64,000 nucleotides of DNA, taken from NCBI RefSeq assembly GCF_000517065.1, contig NZ_KI912105.1, positions 3,189,684 to 3,253,683 of the forward strand, read 5' to 3'. This DNA comes from Alkaliflexus imshenetskii DSM 15055. Lineage in GTDB: Bacteria; Bacteroidota; Bacteroidia; Bacteroidales; Marinilabiliaceae. The notes beneath the pieces are model-generated. The model was not told the DNA's origin. It saw nothing but the letters and a program-made list of their open reading frames with translations, and made no database searches. This document shows positions 27,685-37,490 of this stretch, piece after piece. Every line of letters starts with the position of its first letter. The stretch's first letter is position 1. A program made the translations under genes and the position numbers.

Positions 27685-28016
27685 TTCTTGCGTTCAAGTA
27701 GTTGTTGAATCCAGCCCACAGAAACCATCACCAATAGGGTGCTTATTACAATTGTGGTGACGATGGCTGGCAATGCCCCACTGAAATAGTGTGTGGTGGC
27801 CATCAATCCCACGCCTACCGGCACAAAAAAAAGTGCCATGTTACCGGTTAAGAATATGGCCACTTGCCTGACTTTCTCGGGTTTTACCCATCCGGCCAAC
27901 AGGCTGACGAACAGCAGAACCATGCCAATAACGCTGCCGGGTATCAGTTCTCCCATCACCATGCTAATAACTGTTCCCAGCGTGTAAAACAGAAAAATGA
28001 TAAATATGCCGTACAT
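27681..28016 (-). CDS. lrgA: CidA/LrgA family holin-like protein
   Basis: Small membrane protein of 111 residues with four segments. 'GELIPGSVIGMVLLFVSLL' and 'FFVPVGVGLM' are the hallmark motifs of CidA/LrgA. First gene of the lrgA-lrgB pair with a four-base overlap, probably translationally coupled. It functions as the small subunit of the LrgAB membrane complex. No adjacent LytSR two-component system is seen in the window, unlike in staphylococci. Confidence 0.9.
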   Translation of the reverse strand: MYGIFIIFLFYTLGTVISMVMGELIPGSVIGMVLLFVSLLAGWVKPEKVRQVAIFLTGNMALFFVPVGVGLMATTHYFSGALPAIVTTIVISTLLVMVSVGWIQQLLERKK

Positions 28017-28377
28017 ATTTGTTTTATTGATATTTGGTTGTTAATGATTATATGCTGAGTAACTTCTTACTTTTTGTCTGAATTGTTGGTTTGATGTCTC
28101 ATGCAATAAGTGAATTTTCAGATTGTAAGACTTGTGTGACTTTTTCAGAATAAGTTTGCGAGGATGATTCACACGTTTAGGAAAACCTGTCTCACCTGTC
28201 TCATATCTCACAATCTTACATCTGTTTTTCTAACTATCTAAAGTCTAATCATCTTACATCTAATCATCTTTTTTCATCTCTCTTTTTAATGATATTTGCA
28301 AAGAGAATGAAAAAATGTGAAATGGCCGATTTTTTCGTTTTTTTTTCAGCATTTTTGAATATCAAACATCGTCAGTT
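28017..28377. repeat. Intergenic region with degenerate repeat tract
   Basis: 361 bp between lrgA (minus) and the nucleosidase gene (plus). At 28187-28283 it has short degenerate units of the kind TCTCATATCTCA, ATCTTACATCT, AACTATCTAAAG, CTAATCATCT. An inverted counterpart CAGATTGTAAGA lies near 28113, so a long imperfect hairpin could form. CATTTTTG at 28350 is a one-mismatch -7 element for the nucleosidase gene. No gene seen. Confidence 0.45.
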
Positions 28378-29091
28378 ATGCACATTTGTTTCATCATTGC
28401 AATGGAGGCCGAAGCCGCTTCTCTAATAGAAAAATTTTCACTGGATGAGGTAACTCATTTTGCATCCGGACTGCCTATGTGGGCCTGGAGCGGATTGCAA
28501 GGTGCTGACCAAATTTCTGTGGTTGTGAATGGCAAGGATGCCGATTACAATCTGGATTTAATTGGAACGCAAGCGGCTACCTTGTCAACCCATCTGGCCA
28601 TAAACCACTTTAAACCCGATATGATTATCAGTGCCGGAACAGCAGGTGCTTTTCAAAGCAAAGGCGCAAATATTGGAGACGTCTATTTGAGTTATCCGCA
28701 TGTGGTATTTCACGATCGTCGTGTGGACATCCCGGGTTGGGACAAGATGGGTGTGGGGCGTTTCCCTGTGTATGATGTGCGCGAAATGGCACTTACCCTG
28801 AAATTGAAAACGGGTGTGGTCACAACCGGAAACTCGCTCGACATGCCCGAAACGGATGAGGCAACCATCCGGGCAATAGGAGGAGAAATTAAGGAGATGG
28901 AGGCGGCTGCCGTGGCCTGGGTGGCGTCGTTGCATAAGGTGCCAATGTTTTGTGTGAAATCCGTCACCGATTTGGTTGATTCAGCACATCCCACCCACGA
29001 GCAGTTTTTAAGTAACCTGCGCCTGGCAGTGGAAAGTCTCACAGAAGTTTGCCTGAAAGTAGTTGGGTATATACTTGTACATAAGCCATAA
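28378..29091 (+). CDS. mtnN: 5'-Methylthioadenosine/S-adenosylhomocysteine nucleosidase
   Basis: 237-residue nucleoside phosphorylase-family protein. Catalytic residues of MTA/SAH nucleosidase are in place: E12 in 'MEAEA', E175 in 'EMEAAAVAWVA' and D198 in 'KSVTDLVD'. 'SAGTAGAF' near residue 85 is the family's SxGxAG loop. It releases adenine from methylthioadenosine and S-adenosylhomocysteine, which also relieves inhibition of radical SAM enzymes such as ThiC and ThiH. A futalosine hydrolase (MqnB) is the main alternative, but the classical menaquinone genes in this window make that route unlikely. Stands alone, 286 bp from lrgA-side repeats. Confidence 0.82.
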   Translation: MHICFIIAMEAEAASLIEKFSLDEVTHFASGLPMWAWSGLQGADQISVVVNGKDADYNLDLIGTQAATLSTHLAINHFKPDMIISAGTAGAFQSKGANIGDVYLSYPHVVFHDRRVDIPGWDKMGVGRFPVYDVREMALTLKLKTGVVTTGNSLDMPETDEATIRAIGGEIKEMEAAAVAWVASLHKVPMFCVKSVTDLVDSAHPTHEQFLSNLRLAVESLTEVCLKVVGYILVHKP

Positions 29092-29246
29092 ATATCTGTT
29101 TTAAACCTACTCTTTGCATTCATTAACACCCTTTGCAAGGTTTCACCACATTTTATGGGTAACTTTGTGGCCTTTTTACGGCTGTTTTGTAAATATTGTT
29201 TATAATCAGACGGTTACATTCTTACTCATTCCAAGGAAGTCAATAA

Positions 29247-30869
<1,623 letters not shown>

Positions 30870-30908
30870 AGATTGTGAATTGGCACCCCTATAGTGTCAT
30901 CAAATATC

Positions 30909-30945
30909 AAAAGCCGGGATTCCAATATTGGAATTCCGGCTTTTT
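30909..30945 (+). terminator. Intrinsic terminator after the ABC-F gene
   Basis: AAAAGCCGGGATTCCAAT (30909-30926) pairs with ATTGGAATTCCGGCTTTT (30927-30944) along 18 positions with a single G-U, and ends in TTTTT. It lies about 40 bp past the ABC-F stop codon. Confidence 0.85.
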
Positions 30946-31080
30946 GAGTTGAAGTTGTATTCCTGATTTAAATTAATGGATTTTGTATGATGGAAGAATT
31001 TAATTAGATCGTAAAGCGTATTAGAATTTCTCTACTTTAATGCATCTAAGCGCCTGATATTTAAATGTATAAAATCCAGT

Positions 31081-31126
31081 TGTCTAATATCTAGTTATCT
31101 AACATCTAATTATCTAACATCTTTTC
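31081..31126. repeat. Tandem TATCTAACATCTAAT repeat
   Basis: Two and a half imperfect copies of a 15-bp unit (TATCTAACATCTAAT, TATCTAACATCTTTT, preceded by TCTAATATCTAGT) end two bases before the stop codon of the thioesterase gene. Related to the tracts at 21765 and 28187. Confidence 0.6.
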
Positions 31127-31127
31127 T

Positions 31128-31547
31128 CTACAATATAGCCGGCTCAAATACTGGTGCGAGCGCATTTATGACCATTTCAGGTGCTTTCATGGGTTTGCGG
31201 GTGTTTGCGTCCACAAATACTACGGTGGACTCTGCGCTGCAAACCAGCTCGTTACGTTCGTTTCTAATCTCAAATGTGAAGTTAAACCTCACGGCGGGCA
31301 TTTCATGAATGATGGTGGTAATTGTCAGAGGCTCGTCGTAGTGTCCGGGTCGATGGTACTTGAGGTTCATTCCAATAACGGGCATCATGATACCAGATGC
31401 TTCCAGATTTTTGTCGTTTATACCAAACTTACGCAACAGTTCAGTTCTGGCCTGGTGGCAATAAGCCACATAATTGGCATGGTACACATATCCCATCTGA
31501 TCCACTTCATCGTAGCGTGGCCTGATAACAAAAGTGTCTTTCAGCAT
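31128..31547 (-). CDS. Hotdog-fold acyl-CoA thioesterase (YbgC type)
   Basis: 139-residue hotdog protein. 'RYDEVDQMGYVYHANYVAYCHQAR' region (about residues 10-33) is the YbgC/4-hydroxybenzoyl-CoA thioesterase active site, with the catalytic Asp in 'EVDQMG' and the helix starting at 'HANY'. It is closer to the textbook YbgC sequence than the paralogue at 25369, which has 'CDLQGIVNN'. Substrate unknown; short-chain or aromatic acyl-CoA is likely. Transcribed alone on the minus strand, divergent from the AbgT gene. Confidence 0.88.
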   Translation of the reverse strand: MLKDTFVIRPRYDEVDQMGYVYHANYVAYCHQARTELLRKFGINDKNLEASGIMMPVIGMNLKYHRPGHYDEPLTITTIIHEMPAVRFNFTFEIRNERNELVCSAESTVVFVDANTRKPMKAPEMVINALAPVFEPAIL

Positions 31548-31880
31548 AATGTTGTTTTGTTCTGATAAAGCTCGTTGCCTATTGGTGAATTGCCATTTAG
31601 TTGCTATGGCTGTTATGTTTTCTGTTATTAGAAATTTGCGTTTTTGTATTTTTGTGGTGCTGTTTTACACCAAATCATCCATTTTTAAAGTGCGCAAAAT
31701 TAGTCAAATAAAGGTGTGTGATACTCGCCTGAAGCGTAAAAGTTACGAAAATTAGCCATTTATTGAGTTCTATTTATTTATTTTTGTGCCCATACATTTC
31801 TGGTTTTCGTTTCAAGCTGACAATCCTCACCCCATAACAGAGTCTAAATGGGCATATTTGTGCCTGCAAAACATTACAAT
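31548..31880. other. 333-bp intergenic region
   Basis: Lies between the minus-strand thioesterase and the plus-strand AbgT gene. It has TATTTTTG at 31647-31654 and at 31779-31786, both possible -7 elements, but neither has TTG at the 21-bp spacing seen elsewhere. An open frame of 73 codons (31534-31755) looks accidental. Nothing else seen. Confidence 0.35.
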
Positions 31881-33428
31881 ATGACATCTACCACCAAAAA
31901 GAAGAAGAGTTTTTTTGACTATTTTCTGAATTTTCTGGAAAGGGGGGGGAATGCCCTACCACATCCGGCTACTCTTTTTGCCTTGTTTGCTCTTAGTGTA
32001 CTGGCACTTTCAGTAATAGGACATTGGCTCAATTGGCAGGCTGCTCACCCGGCAACAGGTGAGATGATACAAACGGTAAACCTGCTGTCCAAAGAAGGGT
32101 TGAGCCGCGTGTTAAACGAGATGGTGAATAATTTTACCTCTTTTGCCCCCCTTGGAATTGTGTTGGTAGCCATGTTGGGTATTGGCATTGCAGAAACGAG
32201 TGGCCTCATTGGGGCATTTATTCGTATGCTCGTACTGTCGGCTCCCAAGCGCATCCTTACTTTTGTAATTGTATTTGCCGGCATTATGTCCAATGCTGCC
32301 AGCGACATTGGCTATGTATTGTTGATTCCGTTGTCGGGCGTCATCTTTCAGGCCATGGGCAGACACCCGTATGTGGGAATGGCTGCTGCTTTTGCCGGTG
32401 TTTCCGGGGGGTTTAGTGCCAATCTTATCATAGGCACCATCGATCCGCTTGTGGCTGGCCTTTCTGAGGAGGCAGCACATATTTTAGACCCATCCTACCA
32501 CGTGAATCCCACGGCCAACTATTATTTTATGGTCGTCTCCACATTTTTAATTGCATTTGTGGGTACATGGGTTACCGAGAAAATCATACAGCCACGCTTC
32601 GGGCTATATGAAGGTGAGGTGAAGCAGGAAGTGATTGAGCCGCTTTCAAAGCAGGAAAAAAAAGGAGTGCTATGGAGTTTGGCCGTAATGGTTTGCTGGA
32701 TTGCTGTGATATTACTCGGGCTTTTGCCATCCGACGGTATTTTGCGAGGCGAAAACGGTGGTTTGTTGTCCTCACCTGTTATCAGGGGCATTATAACGTT
32801 CTTGTTTTTAATTGCCGGAAGCATGGGGGTGGTTTATGGTGTTATTGTGGGTAAATTTAAGAGTGATACCGATGTGGCCAACGGCATGGCGCAAAGTTTA
32901 AAAACATTGGCCCATTATATTGTTTTGGTGTTTTTTGCAGCCCAATTTGTTGCCTATTTCCGTTGGAGTAATCTGGGCGTTATCATGGCCATCACGGGCG
33001 CCGAGACTCTGGTAGAGGCAAATATGGGCGTAATTCCATTGATGATTCTCTTTGTGCTGCTGGCTTCCATGGTCAATATGCTTATGGGCAGTGCCTCGGC
33101 CAAATGGGCCATCATGGCACCTATCTTTGTGCCCATCTTTATGTTACTTGGCTATTCACCGGAGTTGTCGCAGGCTGTTTACCGTATTGGCGATTCTGTG
33201 ACCAACGTCATCTCGCCCATGATGAGCTTCTTTGCGCTTATCATTGCCTATTTTCAAAAATATGATAAGAATGCCGGATTGGGAACCATCATTGCCACCA
33301 TGATTCCTTATTCCATCGCATTTTTTATCGGATGGTCAATTTTATTGATTGTTTGGATACTTACTGGTTTGCCGCTTGGCCCGGGCGCAGAGCTTTTTTA
33401 TGAATTACCCGCAGCCGTTGGCAATTGA
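31881..33428 (+). CDS. AbgT family transporter
   Basis: Membrane transporter of about 515 residues with around twelve segments. 'FLNFLERGGNALPHPATLF' near the N-terminus, 'GIAETSGLIGAFIR', 'SNAASDIGYVLLIPL' and 'GSASAKWAIMAPIFVPIFML' are hallmark motifs of the AbgT family. E. coli AbgT imports p-aminobenzoyl-glutamate; other members export sulfonamides or related compounds, so direction and substrate are open. An ATG at 31848 is in frame and would add eleven residues; the start at 31881 matches family length better. A run of eight G (31942-31949) sits in the codons for 'RGG' and could slip. It converges with the YkgJ gene 2 bp beyond its stop. Confidence 0.9.
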   Translation: MTSTTKKKKSFFDYFLNFLERGGNALPHPATLFALFALSVLALSVIGHWLNWQAAHPATGEMIQTVNLLSKEGLSRVLNEMVNNFTSFAPLGIVLVAMLGIGIAETSGLIGAFIRMLVLSAPKRILTFVIVFAGIMSNAASDIGYVLLIPLSGVIFQAMGRHPYVGMAAAFAGVSGGFSANLIIGTIDPLVAGLSEEAAHILDPSYHVNPTANYYFMVVSTFLIAFVGTWVTEKIIQPRFGLYEGEVKQEVIEPLSKQEKKGVLWSLAVMVCWIAVILLGLLPSDGILRGENGGLLSSPVIRGIITFLFLIAGSMGVVYGVIVGKFKSDTDVANGMAQSLKTLAHYIVLVFFAAQFVAYFRWSNLGVIMAITGAETLVEANMGVIPLMILFVLLASMVNMLMGSASAKWAIMAPIFVPIFMLLGYSPELSQAVYRIGDSVTNVISPMMSFFALIIAYFQKYDKNAGLGTIIATMIPYSIAFFIGWSILLIVWILTGLPLGPGAELFYELPAAVGN

Positions 33429-33430
33429 TG

Positions 33431-34135
33431 TTACAAATCAAAGTGGTAAGATTCGTTTAGTGTGTCGCCATTGAGCCATTTTTGGATGAGTGATGCATCT
33501 TGAATAAAATCATGTAGCATCCATTCCAGTGGAGCCTCTTTTGAGACGATCTTTTTTTCATCCAGCGCGGTGACAAAACCATGATTGAGGTGACGACCGG
33601 CGTCGAGCATAAAACCAAACAGCGCAGGTTTCACCTTTGGATTGGCAGGTGTGTTGTACTTTTGTATGCAGGTTTTAACATCCGACGAGAGGTATATGCG
33701 ACAAGCCATTGGGCGCACCTGATAGATCGAACACGCACCGTTTTGCAGCAGGGGGCAAGGCTGGTTCACAGTAAGAAGTTCCTTGCCTGTTAGCGCGCGC
33801 GTGTAGGCCGATTTTTTTGCAGCCTTTTCTGTGATGAGCGCTATCGTTTCTTTAGAGAAGCGTTGCCTGATGTATTCGGCTATGATAAGTATTTCGTGCG
33901 TGAGGGCAAATACCGGTTGATGACAACACCAGGCACAGCCCATTTTGCAGTCCACCGATACACCGTTGCGGTTGCATCGTTCCAGAAAGGAGGATGTCAA
34001 TAGATCAATCTGCTCATAAAGCTGCTGTGTGGTGTGTGTGATGGCAGACATATTTGATGCATCTGTTATGGCATTGCCAAGGTTGTAGCCATCGTTAAAA
34101 AAGAGTTGTTCGTAAGAGTTGTTTGTCTCAGCCAT
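33431..34135 (-). CDS. YkgJ family cysteine-cluster protein
   Basis: Protein of about 234 residues with the UPF0153/YkgJ cysteine pattern: 'CKMGCAWCCHQPV' and later 'CPLLQNGACSIYQVRPMACRIYLS' region, then a further Cys in 'VKTC'. These eight or so cysteines are expected to hold a zinc or iron-sulfur centre. The function of the family is not established. The start at 34135 ('MAETNNSYEQL') is chosen because the sequence upstream, open to 34255, crosses a terminator of the neighbouring gene. Convergent with the AbgT gene. Confidence 0.82.
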   Translation of the reverse strand: MAETNNSYEQLFFNDGYNLGNAITDASNMSAITHTTQQLYEQIDLLTSSFLERCNRNGVSVDCKMGCAWCCHQPVFALTHEILIIAEYIRQRFSKETIALITEKAAKKSAYTRALTGKELLTVNQPCPLLQNGACSIYQVRPMACRIYLSSDVKTCIQKYNTPANPKVKPALFGFMLDAGRHLNHGFVTALDEKKIVSKEAPLEWMLHDFIQDASLIQKWLNGDTLNESYHFDL

Positions 34136-34212
34136 TGTAATACATTTGAATTGGCCTGAAAGGTAGTAAATCACCAACAATTTGCACACATTTACATCAA
34201 ACGATACGGGAT

Positions 34213-34247
34213 AAAAAACAGGGACTGCCCTATGAAGACAGTCCCTG
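34213..34247 (-). terminator. Intrinsic terminator of the yegP gene
   Basis: On the minus strand CAGGGACTG pairs with CAGTCCCTG (34219-34247) and is followed by TTTTTT (34213-34218). It ends transcription of the DUF1508 gene before the YkgJ gene. Confidence 0.8.
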
Positions 34248-34292
34248 CGCAACACCCAATTAAAAACCCTCTAACTCTAAACAAACCTCAAA

Positions 34293-34625
34293 TTAAAAAG
34301 ACAAATCTTCTTCGCCGGCAACAGGTACTTTTTGCTGCACCTCGTAAATGTGGCGCACGCATTCGCCTTTGCTGCCAAATGGTGAACTCATGGCCAACAG
34401 ATGCCCTTCTTTGCTGCGCAAATGAAAAACATATCTGCCGCTCTCTGTTTGCCACTTATCAAATTCAATATGGCCGGTGACTTGACGCCGCAATACAGCA
34501 ATGCCATCCTTACACTCAGTTTTGGTTTCAAAGCGCGGACTCCACAATACAGGACGATCCGCGGAATCCTTCAAGAAGAACTGGTATCCTCCTTCCGATT
34601 TTCTGTTAATTACAAACTTCATCAT
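34293..34625 (-). CDS. YegP family DUF1508 protein
   Basis: Small protein of 110 residues made of two DUF1508 units. Unit one is 'KFVINRKSEGGYQFFLKDSADRP' region (about 3-45) and unit two 'FDKWQTESGRYVFHLRSKEGHLLAMSSPF' region (about 55-100). Each has the family's 'G.yyF.L...nG..l..S..y' pattern, which forms a compact beta-alpha domain. The function of YegP is unknown. It has its own terminator at 34213-34247 and a long upstream region. Cytoplasmic; no signal peptide. Confidence 0.88.
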   Translation of the reverse strand: MMKFVINRKSEGGYQFFLKDSADRPVLWSPRFETKTECKDGIAVLRRQVTGHIEFDKWQTESGRYVFHLRSKEGHLLAMSSPFGSKGECVRHIYEVQQKVPVAGEEDLSF

Positions 34626-35216
34626 TTTTTGTTGGATAAGGGATTGATAAACAAACTCACTGGTAATACATACAATGATTGTTGGTAATTGATCTCAACA
34701 AAAACCTATGATTGGCTTTCGCTGCGGTTCTGATTTCAATAACCTTTATTCGTTAATAAATTTATATTATGCTATAAACCTGTCTCGGTTATTATATAAC
34801 TTGTTTGGTAAAGCCCCTTAATTCGTTCGGATTTGGTTTAGTCGGTTTGGGATATCATTCCTTATTTTGTTTTGCCTGTTTTTATAGGGCATGTTAATCT
34901 AAGTTAATACAATAGGTGACAATTGTCAATATCCAATGTCAACTATTTTTATTTTGAATAATCGATTTTTTATTATCGGACTCATTTTTTTTCTTATGAA
35001 AAAGAATCATACTGTTTATTGATGCAGTATTATGTGTGGTATGTACATTAACTGTCAAAACGATTGGTAGTAGGGCTTTTTAATACCTTTTTTAAGTTGA
35101 GAACTGCTGAAGAACAGAGTCACTTTTTAGTGCCAAACACCGAGAAAATTTGATATAGCACCATCTCCTTCTATAATCTGCATGTATGGTTTTAATTAAA
35201 ATGATGCTTCTTTTTA
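34626..35216. other. Long intergenic region with a 12-bp palindrome
   Basis: About 590 bp of AT-rich DNA between the divergent yegP and LexA-like genes. A perfect palindrome TGACAATTGTCA lies at 34917-34928, with a related half-site AATGTCAAC at 34935-34943, and could be an operator. No open frame with coding character and no RNA gene was seen. Confidence 0.4.
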
Positions 35217-35248
35217 TTGGACAACTATAAAAATTAATCATATTTTTG
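35217..35248 (+). promoter_or_regulatory. Bacteroidota promoter of the LexA-like regulator
   Basis: TTG at 35217-35219, 21-bp spacer, TATTTTTG at 35241-35248. Predicted start of transcription is near 35255, only about 17 bp before the ATG at 35272, leaving a very short leader. Confidence 0.7.
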
Positions 35249-35271
35249 CTTCAAATATAATCCGGTATGCC

Positions 35272-36069
35272 ATGTATTTCTCTTCAAACTTACGACTCCT
35301 GCGAAAGCGTAAAAGTCTCACACAGGACGATCTCGCCTCCATTCTTGGAATTAAGCGGCCAACATTAAATAATTACGAGAATCAGATTTCGATGCCGCCA
35401 GTGGATATGCTGGTTAGGTTCTCCGACTATTTTGGCATATCCATCGACACTTTGGTTCGGATTAATTTGGAGTTACTCTCCGGCTCTCAGTTGGGTGAAC
35501 TTGAAAATGGCTATGATGTATTTGTGCGAGGCGCCAGGCTTCGCGTACTAACTGCCACGGTTGGCAACGACAACGAAGAGAACATTGAACTGGTACCCGA
35601 GAAAGCAAAAGCCGGCTATCTTACCGGGTTTTCTGATCCTGAATACATCGTGTCGCTGCCGGTTTTCAGGTTGCCATTTCTCGATAATGCCCGAAAGTAT
35701 CGCACGTTTCAGATAAGCGGCGATTCCATGCTGCCCATTCCACCGGGTGCTTATATTACCGGTGAGTTTGTACGCGACTGGCTCACAATTAAGGATGGAC
35801 AAGCCTGTATTATCTTCACTTTGAACGATGGATTGTCGTTTAAAATAGTGGAAAATCATATTAAGGAAAAAGGTGTGCTCCGATGCCATTCGCTCAACTC
35901 GCTTTTTGAACCATACGATGTGTCTGTGTCCGATATCCGTGAGATTTGGAAGTTCGTTCATTTCATAAGCTCCGAATTGCCATCAGGGCATATTGAATTG
36001 GATCAGATACTGCGCACATTAAACGGCATTCAGCATGATGTGGGAGAGCTGAAGAACAAACTCCTCTAA
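35272..36069 (+). CDS. XRE-family regulator with LexA-like S24 peptidase domain
   Basis: 265-residue repressor-type protein. Residues 5-60 are an XRE helix-turn-helix ('LRLLRKRKSLTQDDLASILG', 'KRPTLNNYENQ'). Residues about 110-240 are a LexA/UmuD-like S24 domain: candidate cleavage site Ala114-Gly115 in 'KAKAGYLTGF', catalytic Ser152 in 'ISGDSMLPIPPG', and catalytic Lys191 in 'GLSFKIVENH'. All three elements needed for self-cleavage are therefore present. The C-terminus (about 243-265) is helical and may be a short coiled coil. Targets unknown; it may sense DNA damage or another stress. No prophage genes are nearby. Promoter at 35217-35248. Confidence 0.87.
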   Translation: MYFSSNLRLLRKRKSLTQDDLASILGIKRPTLNNYENQISMPPVDMLVRFSDYFGISIDTLVRINLELLSGSQLGELENGYDVFVRGARLRVLTATVGNDNEENIELVPEKAKAGYLTGFSDPEYIVSLPVFRLPFLDNARKYRTFQISGDSMLPIPPGAYITGEFVRDWLTIKDGQACIIFTLNDGLSFKIVENHIKEKGVLRCHSLNSLFEPYDVSVSDIREIWKFVHFISSELPSGHIELDQILRTLNGIQHDVGELKNKLL

Positions 36070-36114
36070 TGTTGGTTTAAACTATCGTTTTTCAATTTTT
36101 ATAGCAGATTATCC

Positions 36115-36122
36115 TATTTTTG
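36115..36122 (+). promoter_or_regulatory. Possible -7 element upstream of menA
   Basis: TATTTTTG at 36115-36122; 21 bp upstream is TTC rather than TTG. Position suits menA, about 100 bp downstream. Confidence 0.4.
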
Positions 36123-36223
36123 TATTAATCAACCATTTTTAAACCATAGAATGCTGAAAGAATAAGGTCATCTCAGGTAATTCCTTAGTCACTTTGCTTC
36201 TCTGCATTTTGCCATCTAATTTT

Positions 36224-37123
36224 ATGACCAACATCAAAGCCTGGATTGTATCGTTTAGACTTCGCACTTTACCACTTGCGTTTTCAACCATTTTCATGGG
36301 CAGCGTGCTCGCAGCTGAGATGGCGTTTTTTAATGCCAACGTAATGCTATGGGCTTCGCTTACAACGCTCTTTCTACAGATTTTATCCAATTTGGCAAAC
36401 GATTACGGCGACGCGGTATCCGGAGCTGACAATGCCGATCGTGTAGGACCTCAGCGCATGATCCAAAGCGGGGTGATTTCGCTTGCGCAGATGAAGATGG
36501 CCATGTATATCTGTGGTGTATGTGCTTTTGCATCCGGTCTGATATTGCTATGGATATCATTTGAAGGCGTTTGGCTTCAGGTACTTTTTTTATTGTTGGG
36601 AATGGCTGCCATTGCTGCTGCCGTAAAGTACACGGTTGGCAGCAGTCCTTACGGTTATCGGGGACTTGGTGATGTGTATGTCTTCATTTTCTTTGGTTTG
36701 CTGGGAGTGGCCGGAACCTTTTTCCTGCATAGCAACTACTGGTCGTGGGGCGTGCTGTTACCGGCATCTACCATTGGTCTTTTTAGTGCCGGAGTACTTA
36801 ACCTGAATAACCTGCGCGACATTGAATCAGACCGTAACAGCAATAAAATCACGCTGGTGGTGCGCATGGGCGCTAAAGCTGCTGTTTGGTATCATCTTGG
36901 TCTTATAGCCGGTGGCTGGGTGCTGATGGCTACGTATATTCTTCTCTTTTCCGAATGGCGCATATTTTGGCCAGTGGTTTTATCGCTGCCGCTGTTTGCC
37001 CGGAATATTCTGGTTGTTTTCAGGCATAATCAACCTTCTCAACTAGATGGAGAACTGCGTAATCTGGCCCTTTCAACGCTCATTTTTGTGGTTTTAAGTG
37101 CACTGTCTGTAATGTTTCTTTGA
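36224..37123 (+). CDS. menA: 1,4-Dihydroxy-2-naphthoate polyprenyltransferase
   Basis: Membrane prenyltransferase of the UbiA family, about 299 residues from the ATG at 36224. The prenyl-diphosphate-binding aspartate motif is 'LANDYGDAVSGAD' (NDxxD) and the second is 'NLRDIESDRNSNK' (DxxxD). It joins the isoprenoid chain to dihydroxynaphthoate in the membrane to form demethylmenaquinone. 'TLPLAFSTIFMGS' at the start and 'LTLVVRMG'-like text near 225 match MenA rather than UbiA. menC follows about 370 bp downstream, on the same strand. Confidence 0.92.
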   Translation: MTNIKAWIVSFRLRTLPLAFSTIFMGSVLAAEMAFFNANVMLWASLTTLFLQILSNLANDYGDAVSGADNADRVGPQRMIQSGVISLAQMKMAMYICGVCAFASGLILLWISFEGVWLQVLFLLLGMAAIAAAVKYTVGSSPYGYRGLGDVYVFIFFGLLGVAGTFFLHSNYWSWGVLLPASTIGLFSAGVLNLNNLRDIESDRNSNKITLVVRMGAKAAVWYHLGLIAGGWVLMATYILLFSEWRIFWPVVLSLPLFARNILVVFRHNQPSQLDGELRNLALSTLIFVVLSALSVMFL

Positions 37124-37490
37124 TTTGTGTGCAGGTAGGTTTTTATAAATTTCTATTAGTATCCGTTATAATTTTGAATTTACTTGAATGTGTTTGTACA
37201 CAAGGAAACCTGTTGTTTTTTGTTTTCCTGGGGACTGCTTTCCGCCTCAAGGAATTTTCGTTAAGAAAATCAAATTGATTGTCGTTTGAAAATCCGGGTT
37301 GTTTAAGCGTAGCGAGTTTCCCGGATTTTAGACAATTGATTTGATTTTTAGAAAATTACTTGTAGCGGCGGCCTTTTTTGCTTCCTTTTTGGGGCTGTAG
37401 CCAAAAAGGAAGAGCCCGTGCGGCTTGAGCACTTAAAAGATAGAGTGTGTTTTTACCGGACAATAATGTCTCTTTATTAAAAAACAAGTA
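37124..37490. repeat. Region of large hairpins before menC
   Basis: This 367-bp gap holds strong inverted repeats. AAAATCAAATTGATTGTC (37266-37283) pairs with 37331-37348 at 16 of 18 positions, and inside it AAAATCCGGG (37289-37298) pairs perfectly with CCCGGATTTT (37320-37329). CTTCCTTTTTGG (37381-37392) pairs with CCAAAAAGGAAG (37401-37412). The segment is GC-richer than nearby spacers and looks like an intergenic palindromic repeat rather than a simple terminator. Confidence 0.55.

Noticed and set aside
28378-29091. Futalosine hydrolase (MqnB)
   Set aside because: Catalytic pattern fits MTA/SAH nucleosidase, and menA, menC and menE show the classical menaquinone route.
31534-31755. 73-codon frame upstream of the AbgT gene
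   Set aside because: Overlaps the start of the divergent thioesterase gene and has no coding character.
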